A stretch of 20,236 bases of DNA from Desulfuromonadaceae bacterium (lineage in GTDB: Bacteria; Desulfobacterota; Desulfuromonadia; Desulfuromonadales; Geopsychrobacteraceae): assembly GCA_013138655.1 (NCBI GenBank), contig WTCI01000179.1:1-20236 (forward strand), written 5' to 3'. The notes under the pieces are model-generated. The model did no database searches. It was not told the origin of the DNA and saw only the letters and a list, made by a program, of their open reading frames with translations. Both the position numbers and the translations under genes were made by a program. The number at the start of each line of letters is the position of its first letter. The first letter of the stretch is position 1. Of this stretch, positions 6,231 through 13,685 are shown piece by piece.

Positions 6231-7535
6231 ATGAACCCACTCGCTGTGGAACTCAACGACCAGATCAAGGCCAGCAACCCGTACGTCCTCGACGTGCTTT
6301 CCGATCTCGGCAAAAATCTTTTCTTTCCGAAAGGCATTTTGACCCAGTCGGCAGAAGCCAAGGAAAAAGCTCACAAGTTTAATGCGACCATCGGGATTGC
6401 TACAGAGAACGGTGGTCCGATGTATCTACAGTGTATTCAGGATAAACTGCCCGGTTTTGAACCCAAGGATATCTATCCTTATGCCCCACCGGCAGGAAAG
6501 CCGGAACTGCGGGCTCTCTGGCGGGAAAAGATGCTGCGGGAAAATCCAAGCCTGCAAGGAAAAAATTTCAGCAACCCGATTGTTACCAATGCGCTGACCC
6601 ACGGGCTGTCGATTGTCGGTGACATGTTTGTCGGAGCAGGGGATCATCTGGTGTTGCCGGAAATGCTCTGGGGTAACTACAACCTGACTTTCGGCGTCTG
6701 CAACGGCGGTGTGGTCAAAAAATACAAAACCTTCACCGAGGCCGGTGGCTTCAACGTTGACGCCTTCAAGCAATGTCTCAAGGAAACTGCTGCAGAAAAA
6801 GGCAAGGCCGTTGTTATTCTCAACTTTCCGAATAACCCGAGCGGCTACACCCCGACCGTGGCCGAAGGTGATGGTCTGGTCGCCGCAATCAAGGAGGTTG
6901 CCGAGGAAGGCTGCAACATTGTCGCAATTACTGACGATGCCTATTTTGGCCTCTTCTACGAAGAGTCGCTGAAAGAGTCCCTGTACGGCAAACTGGCGAA
7001 CCTGCATGAGCGGGTTCTGGCGATCAAACTTGATGGTGCCACCAAGGAAGAATTTGTCTGGGGATTCCGCACCGGCTTTATTACTTTTGCCGCCGGCAGC
7101 AGCGAACCGCAAGCAGAACTGCTGACCGCCCTGGAAAAGAAAACCATGGGTTTGATCCGGGCGAAAATTTCCAACTGCCCGCATCCGTCCCAGACCTTTG
7201 TGATTGAAGCCCTGAAATCACCGGACTTCCTGACGCAAAAAGAAGAAAAGCTCCAGACCATGAAAGGTCGTGCGCTGAGAACCAAAGAGGTCCTCAGCGG
7301 TGATAAGTATACGGCTGCCTGGAACTATTATCCTTTTAACTCAGGATACTTCATGTGCCTGCAACTAAAGCGGGTTGATGCTGAACAGTTGCGTGTTCAC
7401 CTGCTCGACAAGTACGGAGTTGGTGCTATCTCAATTGGCAAAACAGATTTGCGGATTGCTTTCTCCTGTATCGCTGAAGAAGATATTCTCGAGTTGTTTG
7501 AACTGATTTTCCAGGCCGAACAGGATCTGGCTTAA
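6231..7535 (+). CDS. PLP-dependent aminotransferase, class I/II fold
   Basis: A 434-residue fold-type I aminotransferase, cytoplasmic, which would exchange amino groups between an amino acid and a 2-oxo acid. Key positions are visible. PNNPSG (200-205) supplies the cofactor-binding Asn202. ITDDAYFGL gives Asp235 and Tyr238. Lys272 in DGATKEEFVWGFRTG is the expected Schiff-base lysine, followed by Arg280 for the phosphate. The C-terminal DLRIAFSC carries the Arg that grips the substrate carboxylate. The substrate cannot be assigned from this; aspartate, aromatic or alanine activities all occur in related groups. The ATG has an AGGAGA ribosome site at 7 bases. The gene stands 72 bases after the small membrane protein and is closed by a terminator, so it may be last in the TPR operon or have its own promoter. 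Confidence 0.88.
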   Translation: MNPLAVELNDQIKASNPYVLDVLSDLGKNLFFPKGILTQSAEAKEKAHKFNATIGIATENGGPMYLQCIQDKLPGFEPKDIYPYAPPAGKPELRALWREKMLRENPSLQGKNFSNPIVTNALTHGLSIVGDMFVGAGDHLVLPEMLWGNYNLTFGVCNGGVVKKYKTFTEAGGFNVDAFKQCLKETAAEKGKAVVILNFPNNPSGYTPTVAEGDGLVAAIKEVAEEGCNIVAITDDAYFGLFYEESLKESLYGKLANLHERVLAIKLDGATKEEFVWGFRTGFITFAAGSSEPQAELLTALEKKTMGLIRAKISNCPHPSQTFVIEALKSPDFLTQKEEKLQTMKGRALRTKEVLSGDKYTAAWNYYPFNSGYFMCLQLKRVDAEQLRVHLLDKYGVGAISIGKTDLRIAFSCIAEEDILELFELIFQAEQDLA

Positions 7536-7556
7536 AACTTAACCCTGACATTGAAA

Positions 7557-7580
7557 AGACTCGCTTCGGCGGGTCTTTTT
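7557..7580 (+). terminator. Intrinsic terminator after the aminotransferase gene
   Basis: AGACTCGC (7557-7564), a very stable TTCG tetraloop, and GCGGGTCT (7569-7576) form eight pairs with one G-T, followed by five T. It lies 22 bases after the aminotransferase stop and only 12 bases before the next start codon. Confidence 0.92.
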
Positions 7581-7591
7581 GATTATGAAGC

Positions 7592-8887
7592 ATGAAAAAT
7601 CTACCACAGCAAATCGATCAACTGATCAACGATGTTCCGTCTCTTCGGTCGCTCATCGATCTAGCCGAGGAGATGGGGATAACTACCTGGCTGGTCGGCG
7701 GAGTATTGCGCGATCTGCTGTTGGAACGCCCCATTGCAGATATTGATCTGGCGGCAGCGGCAGACCCGACACCGCTGGCAAAAAACTGGGCGGCTCGTAG
7801 TGGTGGTCGCTGGTTCTGGCTTGATCGCGAACGCAAGCAGAGCAGGGTGTTGCTGCCCAATTGTTTGACGGTCGATTTTGCGCCCTTGCGTGCGCCCACT
7901 CTTGAAGCGGACCTGTTGCTGAGAGATTTCACGATCAACGCCCTGGCCTTTAAATTCAATCACACAGCGACCGACAACACTCTCATCGACCCACTGAATG
8001 GCTGTCATCATCTGGTAAAACGCGAACTGCATGTCACTTCACGACAGAGTTATGTCGATGATCCGTTGCGTATGTTCAAGGGAATTCGGCATGCGGTCAC
8101 ACTTGATATGCAGTTGTCTGAAACGACAGTTGCCCAGATTCAGGAATTTGCTCAACTGATTGAAAACGTGGCCGGTGAAAGAATTCGTGATGAATTGGAA
8201 AAAATCCTTGCTGCGGAGCAATGCTTTAGAGGAATCAGACTCTTACAGGAAACCGGACTACTGAGAGCTCTCCTCGGCCCGGCGCAAGGTTCGCTGGACA
8301 CTGGAGTGATGAAGGCCCTGCTTCAACTGGAACAGCAGATGGCACGGGTTCGGTTAATCGTCGGCCTGGAGGAAAAGGAGCCAATTCGAGAAGAATCCTT
8401 TTCGCAACACAGCATCTTTTTTCTCGCGGCCTTGCTTGCATATTATCAACCACAGAACTTGCCGGATATTTTGCATCGTAAGTTGCGGCTCAGCCGGCAA
8501 CAGCAGAAACTGATACTGGCGTTACAGCAGACACCGAGTGAACACTGGTTCAGACTGTCCGGACAATTGCCGACAGGCCGTCGGCAGGCATTGTTGGTTG
8601 AACAACTGGGGTATATGCCCGATGAACAACTGCTTTATCTCTCCGTTTCACCGAATCCATTGAATTTCAGCAAAGCCATTGAGTTGCAGGAGTCTTTTTT
8701 GACGCACCAACATCTCGGCCGGATTCCCGATATCCTCTCTGGTCAGGAGCTGCAAAAGTTGCTGACAGAGATGCCGGTTGAAACAACCAGCTTTTTCTTG
8801 AAACGCATCAAAGCAGCTGAAATTATTGGAGAAATAGCCGATAGGAATGACGCGTTGCAATGGCTCAATAAGAAAATAACTGATTGA
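7592..8887 (+). CDS. cca: tRNA nucleotidyltransferase / poly(A) polymerase family protein
   Basis: A 431-residue class II nucleotidyltransferase, the family that adds or repairs tRNA 3' CCA ends or polyadenylates RNA. Motifs in order are LVGGVLRD (34-41), the metal-binding D50-x-D52 in ADIDLA, a third carboxylate D95 in TVDFAP, RDFTINALAF (111-120), the nucleotide-templating DDPLR (156-160) and ERIRDELEKIL, which opens the neck helices. Two details are unusual: LLLRDFTIN has one Arg where RRDFTIN is common, and FKGIRHA replaces the usual R-A-x-R-F. The family covers CCA-adding, CC- or A-adding and poly(A) enzymes, and the motifs do not settle which. No clear ribosome site precedes the ATG, which follows the terminator T-run by 11 bases. 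The TGA stop lies inside the -35 box of a tRNA promoter. Confidence 0.85.
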   Translation: MKNLPQQIDQLINDVPSLRSLIDLAEEMGITTWLVGGVLRDLLLERPIADIDLAAAADPTPLAKNWAARSGGRWFWLDRERKQSRVLLPNCLTVDFAPLRAPTLEADLLLRDFTINALAFKFNHTATDNTLIDPLNGCHHLVKRELHVTSRQSYVDDPLRMFKGIRHAVTLDMQLSETTVAQIQEFAQLIENVAGERIRDELEKILAAEQCFRGIRLLQETGLLRALLGPAQGSLDTGVMKALLQLEQQMARVRLIVGLEEKEPIREESFSQHSIFFLAALLAYYQPQNLPDILHRKLRLSRQQQKLILALQQTPSEHWFRLSGQLPTGRRQALLVEQLGYMPDEQLLYLSVSPNPLNFSKAIELQESFLTHQHLGRIPDILSGQELQKLLTEMPVETTSFFLKRIKAAEIIGEIADRNDALQWLNKKITD

Positions 8888-8913
8888 CAAAATTGAGTAT
8901 CAATCACTATACT
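8884..8913 (+). promoter_or_regulatory. Strong sigma70 promoter for tRNA-Gly
   Basis: A consensus TTGACA (8884-8889) and TATACT (8908-8913) with an 18-base spacer stand 12 bases before the tRNA 5' end. The -35 box uses the last bases of the upstream gene, including its TGA stop. The bases after the -10 (CGCCCC) form a GC-rich discriminator, as is typical of stable-RNA promoters under stringent (ppGpp) control; the regulation is inferred. Confidence 0.85.
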
Positions 8914-8925
8914 CGCCCCACGCAT

Positions 8926-9001
8926 GCGGGAATAACTCAGTTGGTAGAGTATCAGCTTCCCAAGCTGAGAGTCGCGGGTTCGAATCCCGTTTCCCGCTCC
9001 A
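8926..9001 (+). tRNA. tRNA-Gly (anticodon CCC)
   Basis: A complete 76-base cloverleaf. The acceptor stem is GCGGGAA with TTCCCGC. The D arm is CTCAGTTGGTAGAG. The anticodon arm is TCAGC-TTCCCAA-GCTGA, giving anticodon CCC, which reads GGG glycine codons. The T arm is GCGGG-TTCGAAT-CCCGT, with the last pair a G-T wobble. The discriminator base T (8998) is followed by an encoded CCA (8999-9001). It has its own strong promoter and terminator and so is a single-gene transcript. Confidence 0.96.
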
Positions 9002-9004
9002 GTT

Positions 9005-9041
9005 AAAAAAAGGTCAGGTCTTAAGACCTGACCTTTTTTTT
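9005..9041. terminator. Strong intrinsic terminator after tRNA-Gly (bidirectional form)
   Basis: Nine perfect pairs, GGTCAGGTC (9012-9020) and GACCTGACC (9025-9033), around a TTAA loop. The stem is flanked by a run of A before it and eight T after it, so the stem can extend by A-T pairs. It terminates the tRNA transcript and has the symmetry needed to work in both directions. Confidence 0.93.
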
Positions 9042-9066
9042 GACCATTTGTAACTGTTCAGCGGGT

Positions 9067-9100
9067 CCATTTTTTGTACTCTGGCAAGGCCATTTTTTGT
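9067..9100. repeat. Tandem CCATTTTTTGT direct repeat in the hybrid-kinase leader
   Basis: The 11-base word CCATTTTTTGT occurs at 9067-9077 and 9090-9100, 23 bases apart (about two helical turns), between the tRNA terminator and the hybrid kinase gene. It could be a regulator-binding pair or part of a remnant of inserted DNA. The rest of 9042-9195 shows no gene and no clear promoter. Confidence 0.45.
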
Positions 9101-9195
9101 TTTCATCTCGTGGAGATTGAGCAAGCCCAATAAAAGCCAAACGAAGATTTGACCCCATTTGCTTTCGTTAAGGTTTTCTGGAGTTTTACAAAAGT

Positions 9196-12100
9196 ATGTC
9201 ATCAGATGTCCATATCCTTTTGGTAAACAGCAACCCCCAAGCGCGTGCTGTGCTGAAAAACACCCTGACTAAGGCCGGATATACCCATATCTCTGAGGCG
9301 GAGAATGGACGAGAAGCAGTAAAAATATTAGGTCAGGATGCTATCAAACTGCTAATTACCGACATCGAGATTGCCCCCCTCGATGGGTGGCGGTTGGGAC
9401 GCATGGTCCGGGCCGGGATTTTCAAGTGCGAAGACACCATTCCCCTGATCGTGGTTGCTTCCACATGGTGTGAACGGATCGCAGAAACTACGGCCAAAGT
9501 GTTCGGTTTTAACAAGGTAATACCGTTCGAAAAGCATGGAATGCTCCCTCAGGCGGTACGCAACAGTCTGCGTGACCCGGGATCAGCTTATCATAAACCG
9601 CGTGTCCTGATCGTGGAGGATTTCCCGGATACGGCTTTCCTGGCGAAGCGGATTTTGGCCCAGCGCTTCGAGATTGAAATCGCCACAGATGGCCAGGCGG
9701 GGCTTGACTCCTGGAGGCAGCACCGTCACGAACTGGTACTGCTGGATGTCATGCTGCCCAAGCTCTCGGGGCGCGAGGTTCTGCAGGAGATCTTGAAGAT
9801 TCACCAATTCCAGCCCGTGGTCATCATGACGGCCCACAGCACCATAGAACTTGCAGAGGAATTGATGCTGGAAGGAGCTGCCGACTTCATCGCCAAGCCC
9901 TTCATGGCGGAACCGCTTCGTCGCGTGATTGAGATCGCCTTGAAGCGAGAGGATTATCTGATCAGCAATGCCCAGTTTGCCGCCCGGGTTCAATCTCTGA
10001 ATGAAAGCAAGGATGCCCACCATAAAATTTCCCAGGGACACCAGCACCTGCTGGACAGCTTAGGTACCGTAATACTAAAGCTGGATGAAAAGGGCCGGTT
10101 GTTGTTTCTCAATAAAGAATGGGAACGTCTTACCGGTTATTCGATCACCGATTCGCTGGGGAAACATCTGAGTGATTTCCGCTATCGCAGCGACCACGCC
10201 GAGTGGAAAACGTTCCAACATCGCCTCGATGCTTTTCGGATCGGGGAACTCCGAGATTGCTCCCTCGAGCTCCCCTTGGCCAACAAAAAAGGGCAGCCCC
10301 TCTGGGCGAAGTGCCGCCTGGAGGCCATGTATTCGGAGGATGGCCGACAATCCGTTTCAGGTTGCCTGGAAAATGTTACAAAACGTAAAAGAGTGGAGGA
10401 ATTACTTCAAAAAGCCCACGACGAACTGGAAGACAGGGTCAGGGAAAGGACGGAGAAGTTCGAGAAAACTAACGAACTTCTCCGTCGCGAAGTGAATGAG
10501 CGTATAAGGGCGGAGGAGGAACTGGAAAAAGCCCGCTATGCCGCAGAAGAGGCGAGTCAGGCCAAAAGCCAATTTCTGGCCAACATGAGCCATGAAATCA
10601 GAACTCCGATCAACGGCATCCTCGGTATGGCTGAAATCGCCCTGGACACCGACCTTGATGAGGACCAACGCCAGCTGCTGAGAACCATTTTTTCCGAAGC
10701 CAACTCGCTTCTTGCCATTATCAGTGATGTCCTTGATTTGTCCAAGGTGGAGGCCGGCAAACTGGAGTTGGAGTCGATTCCATTTGATCTGCGCAACCTC
10801 ATAGAGGACCTGGCAACCAGTATGGGTTTTCGGGCCCAGCAAAAAGGGCTCGATTTTGTTTCTTTCATGGCGCCGCAGATCCCTTCCAAACTCTTTGGCG
10901 ACCCGGTCCGGTTGCGGCAGATACTGCTTAATCTCTGCAGCAATGCCCTCAAATTTACCAGCGCCGGCGAGGTGGTCCTCATGGTTGAAAAGCAAAAGGA
11001 CCAGGGCGACAACATAACGCTCCGCTTTCTGGTGAAGGATACAGGAATCGGCATTCCGAAAGAAAAGCAGGCCCTGATCTTTGAGAGCTTCTGCCAGGCC
11101 GACAGTACCACCACCAGAAAATATGGTGGAACCGGCCTGGGAACCACCATTGCCAAACAGTTGACAGAAATGATGGGAGGTCAAATCGGCCTCGAGAGTG
11201 AGGAAGGCAAAGGGACAACTTTCTGGTTTGCCCTGGAATTTTCCAAGCAGGAAGAACAGGCGCCTCCCCTTCCAGGTCAAGATATTGACCTGCAGGGTGT
11301 TCGTGTACTACTCGTCAATGACAATCGGTCCAACCGTTTGGCCTTAACAGAATATCTTCAAGCCTGGGGTTGTCTTACGACAGAACTTCCTTTCAATTCA
11401 AAAACCGGCACGATGCTTCTTGAGTGCGCCGACCAGCATGATTCATTTGACCTGATTGTCACCGACTTTCAAACCCTTGAAATGGGCGAATTTGGCCTCA
11501 TCGAGAGCCTCAGGTCACATGATCTGTTGAGCCAGGTGCCCATCGTCGCCCTGACATCGATCGGCAAAAAAGGGGATGGCGAGAAGTGTCGGAAAATCGG
11601 CATTGACTGTTATCTGACCAAGCCAATCAAACACGATGATCTGCGCCGCGCAATTGGCATGACCCTGGAGAAGATGGCAGGAGGGGATCCACAAAAAAGG
11701 CCGACACTGATTACCAGGCATTTCCTCAGTGATGAAAGCAGGAAAGACATCCGGATCCTATTGGCCGAAGACTATCCGACCAACCAGCAGGTGGCCATAA
11801 AGCACCTGGAAGGTGCCGGCTATCATGTGACCCTTGCCGAAAACGGCCAGATTGCAGTGGATAACTTCAAAAGGAAACAATTCAATCTCATTCTCATGGA
11901 TATTGATATGCCAGTGATGAATGGATACGAGGCAACCAGCGCAATCCGCGCTCTGGAGCAAAAGGCTCATTCCCTCACCAGATCGGTTGACGCAACGACA
12001 AAGACAAGGGTACCTGTCGTGGCCATGACCGCGCACGCCAAAAGTGGAGATCGCGAAACTTGCCTTGCCACAGGAATGGATGATTACATCAGCAAGCCAC

Positions 12101-12552
12101 TGCGAAGAAGTGATCTCCTTGCCTTGGTGGAGAAATGGGCCCTGCCCCGGAGCGCGGCCTCCCAGCAATCGGATCCGAACGCTGAAAGTGCGACAGCTTG
12201 CGGTAGCTGTACTAGCATGGATTATGACAAGGCCGTCGAGGAATTCCAGGGGGATGAGGCCTTCTTACGGAATGTCCTTCTCGGCTTTTTTGAGAATGTT
12301 GATAAACAGGCCGTTCGCATACGGCAAGCAATAGCAGATGATGACTCTGAGACGGTTAGAAGAGAGGCACATGCCATCAAAGGTGGGGCTGCCAACCTCC
12401 TGGCCATACCTTTGTCTGAAGCTGCGCGACAGCTTGAAGAACTGGGGAACTCTGCAGAACTGTCATCCATTCCGGCAGTATTTGAGAAACTGCTTTGGGA
12501 ATTGAATCGATTACGAGATGAGATGGAAGCACGGGAAAACCTAACAGCATAA
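9196..12552 (+). CDS. Hybrid sensor histidine kinase, REC-REC-PAS-HisKA-HATPase-REC-REC-HPt
   Basis: An 1118-residue phosphorelay protein with no transmembrane segment, so probably cytoplasmic. In order: REC1 (about 5-125), REC2 (135-250; E141, D142, D184, T212, K234), PAS (282-396), a coiled coil (398-455), HisKA with phosphorylated His466 in NMSHEIRTPINGILG, and HATPase (about 565-682; NALKF, DTGIGIP, GGTGLGT). Then come REC3 (702-822; D757, K809), REC4 (852-981; E858, D859, D902, T945, K967) and a C-terminal HPt with His1059 in AHAIKGG. REC1 keeps D56 but has NSN where the acidic metal-binding pair belongs; REC3 keeps only one acid there (N708, D709). Signals enter through REC1/REC2 and PAS, and phosphate can pass HisKA to REC to HPt to an outside receiver. 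A GGAG lies 14 bases before the ATG, a poor spacing. The stop overlaps the next gene's ribosome site. Confidence 0.93.
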   Translation: MSSDVHILLVNSNPQARAVLKNTLTKAGYTHISEAENGREAVKILGQDAIKLLITDIEIAPLDGWRLGRMVRAGIFKCEDTIPLIVVASTWCERIAETTAKVFGFNKVIPFEKHGMLPQAVRNSLRDPGSAYHKPRVLIVEDFPDTAFLAKRILAQRFEIEIATDGQAGLDSWRQHRHELVLLDVMLPKLSGREVLQEILKIHQFQPVVIMTAHSTIELAEELMLEGAADFIAKPFMAEPLRRVIEIALKREDYLISNAQFAARVQSLNESKDAHHKISQGHQHLLDSLGTVILKLDEKGRLLFLNKEWERLTGYSITDSLGKHLSDFRYRSDHAEWKTFQHRLDAFRIGELRDCSLELPLANKKGQPLWAKCRLEAMYSEDGRQSVSGCLENVTKRKRVEELLQKAHDELEDRVRERTEKFEKTNELLRREVNERIRAEEELEKARYAAEEASQAKSQFLANMSHEIRTPINGILGMAEIALDTDLDEDQRQLLRTIFSEANSLLAIISDVLDLSKVEAGKLELESIPFDLRNLIEDLATSMGFRAQQKGLDFVSFMAPQIPSKLFGDPVRLRQILLNLCSNALKFTSAGEVVLMVEKQKDQGDNITLRFLVKDTGIGIPKEKQALIFESFCQADSTTTRKYGGTGLGTTIAKQLTEMMGGQIGLESEEGKGTTFWFALEFSKQEEQAPPLPGQDIDLQGVRVLLVNDNRSNRLALTEYLQAWGCLTTELPFNSKTGTMLLECADQHDSFDLIVTDFQTLEMGEFGLIESLRSHDLLSQVPIVALTSIGKKGDGEKCRKIGIDCYLTKPIKHDDLRRAIGMTLEKMAGGDPQKRPTLITRHFLSDESRKDIRILLAEDYPTNQQVAIKHLEGAGYHVTLAENGQIAVDNFKRKQFNLILMDIDMPVMNGYEATSAIRALEQKAHSLTRSVDATTKTRVPVVAMTAHAKSGDRETCLATGMDDYISKPLRRSDLLALVEKWALPRSAASQQSDPNAESATACGSCTSMDYDKAVEEFQGDEAFLRNVLLGFFENVDKQAVRIRQAIADDDSETVRREAHAIKGGAANLLAIPLSEAARQLEELGNSAELSSIPAVFEKLLWELNRLRDEMEARENLTA

Positions 12553-12564
12553 GGAGACACAGTG

Positions 12565-12960
12565 ATGAAAATTTTGGTCGTCGATGATGAATTTGTGAGT
12601 CTGCAGAAACTGAGTCTGCTGCTTTCCGCATACGGAAAGTGCGATGCCGCAACCAACGGAGAGCAAGCCCTGGAAATGTTCAGGATTGCGCACCAGCAAA
12701 ACACCCCTTATAGCCTGATCACCTTGGATATTGACATGCCCGGGATGGATGGTCCGACCGTTGCCGAGCACATCCGGCAGTATGAATTGGAATCCGGCAT
12801 CACTTCCATGGAACAGCAAGGAAAGATCCTCATGGTTACGGCCATGACCGATGGCAAAAGCATTATGTCTTCCTTCAAGAAAGGTTGCGAGGGGTATCTC
12901 AACAAACCCTTCAATGAGGAGACAATCCGAGTTAGCCTGGCGAACATTGGAATCCTATAG
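12565..12960 (+). CDS. Single-domain response regulator (CheY-like)
   Basis: A 131-residue stand-alone receiver domain. It has the full active site: the acidic pair D7-D8 (ILVVDDE), the phosphoacceptor D55 in LDIDMPGMDG, T92 in VTAMTD and K114 in LNKPF. There is no output domain, so it must act by protein contact or as a phosphate carrier. A strong ribosome site, AAGGAG (12551-12556), overlaps the stop of the hybrid kinase; the ATG at 12565 is 8 bases away and preferred over the GTG at 12562. The tight linkage makes it the likely acceptor from the kinase's HPt domain. A short insertion (about residues 74-86) lies between the phosphoacceptor and T92, as in REC4 of the kinase. Confidence 0.92.
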   Translation: MKILVVDDEFVSLQKLSLLLSAYGKCDAATNGEQALEMFRIAHQQNTPYSLITLDIDMPGMDGPTVAEHIRQYELESGITSMEQQGKILMVTAMTDGKSIMSSFKKGCEGYLNKPFNEETIRVSLANIGIL

Positions 12961-13098
12961 GATCTAGTGCCCCGTGCGGTTAACCCTGTCTGCTAATTCC
13001 GGCCCTTTTGCCCGCTGTCATGATTGCGGCTCCTTGATTTAATGCCGCCAGAGGGTTATAGGGCTTTTTCTTTGCCTCTGATTCCGGATTTTAATCAC

Positions 13099-13287
13099 AT
13101 GCTGACTGATCGACAAATCAAGTGCTCCCGTTGTGGAAGACCAACAGAGTGGAACGGAAATCCCCATCGTCCGTTCTGCTCTGAAAAATGCCGCTTCATT
13201 GACCTTGGTCGCTGGGCAAACCAGGAATATGCGATCGATGGCGGTAGAGTACCACAGCGTGAACGGGACGATGAATTAGACTATTGA
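13099..13287 (+). CDS. yacG: YacG-family DNA gyrase inhibitor / zinc-binding protein
   Basis: A 62-residue zinc-finger protein. IKCSRCGRPTEWNGNPHRPFCSEKCRFIDLGRWANQEY shows the family's two Cys pairs (CxxC at residues 9-12 and CxxxC at about 28-32) and the invariant RPFCSxxC and IDLGxWA segments. In E. coli YacG binds GyrB and inhibits gyrase. I start at the ATG at 13099 because it gives the normal family length; in-frame ATG 13042 and TTG 13024 would add 19 to 25 unrelated residues. No strong ribosome site precedes any of them. It is followed closely by queD. Confidence 0.88.
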   Translation: MLTDRQIKCSRCGRPTEWNGNPHRPFCSEKCRFIDLGRWANQEYAIDGGRVPQRERDDELDY

Positions 13288-13313
13288 GATCCCGTCAAAC
13301 AAAAGGAGACGAA

Positions 13314-13685
13314 ATGTATCATTTGACCATACAGGCCCATTTTGCGGCAGCACATAATCTGCTGAACTACGATGGCGACTGTGAAAATCTGCACGGTCAC
13401 AATTGGAAGATTGAAGTGACGGTGAAAACTGAGTCACTCGATGATGCCGGGCTCGGGCTCGATTTTAAGATCCTGAAAAAACACACTAATAAGATTATGG
13501 ATTCCCTGGATCATAAATATCTTAATGACTTGGAGCCGTTTCGCGGGATCAGTCCATCCTCGGAACATATTTCAAAATTTATTTTTGACAAACTGAAGAA
13601 AGAATTGCACAAATATGACGTTGAGTTAGAAAAAATTACTGTCTGGGAATCGGATAATGCCTGTGCCAGTTACACCGAAAGCTGA
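13314..13685 (+). CDS. queD: 6-carboxy-5,6,7,8-tetrahydropterin synthase
   Basis: A 123-residue QueD enzyme of the tunnelling-fold (PTPS/QueD) family. It converts 7,8-dihydroneopterin triphosphate to 6-carboxytetrahydropterin, the first dedicated step in queuosine and other 7-deazaguanine synthesis. The zinc-binding histidines are H14 (AAAHNLL), H27 and H29 (LHGHNW), and the catalytic Cys is C23 (DCENLHGH). The late WESDNACASY segment carries the substrate-binding Glu. AAGGAG lies 5 bases before the ATG at 13314, so an in-frame ATG at 13284, just inside the end of yacG, is rejected. The gene's last 29 bases overlap the start of queE, the next enzyme in the pathway, so the two are coupled. Confidence 0.95.
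   Translation: MYHLTIQAHFAAAHNLLNYDGDCENLHGHNWKIEVTVKTESLDDAGLGLDFKILKKHTNKIMDSLDHKYLNDLEPFRGISPSSEHISKFIFDKLKKELHKYDVELEKITVWESDNACASYTES

Noticed and set aside
10402..11280. Long minus-strand open frame (292 codons) inside the hybrid kinase gene
   Set aside because: It lies opposite strongly conserved HisKA/HATPase coding sequence and has no recognisable domain; it is a shadow.
12951..12962. ATCCTATAGGAT palindrome at the end of the response regulator gene as a terminator
   Set aside because: It is a continuous palindrome with no usable loop and no T-run after it.
8926..13000. Integrative element at tRNA-Gly with a duplicated tRNA 3' end
   Set aside because: I found no second copy of the tRNA 3' sequence and no integrase between the tRNA and yacG, so a classical attachment site is not supported.
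12961..13098. preQ1 riboswitch ahead of yacG-queD
   Set aside because: The region lacks the riboswitch's characteristic conserved loop and A-rich tail; queD has only a plain ribosome site.
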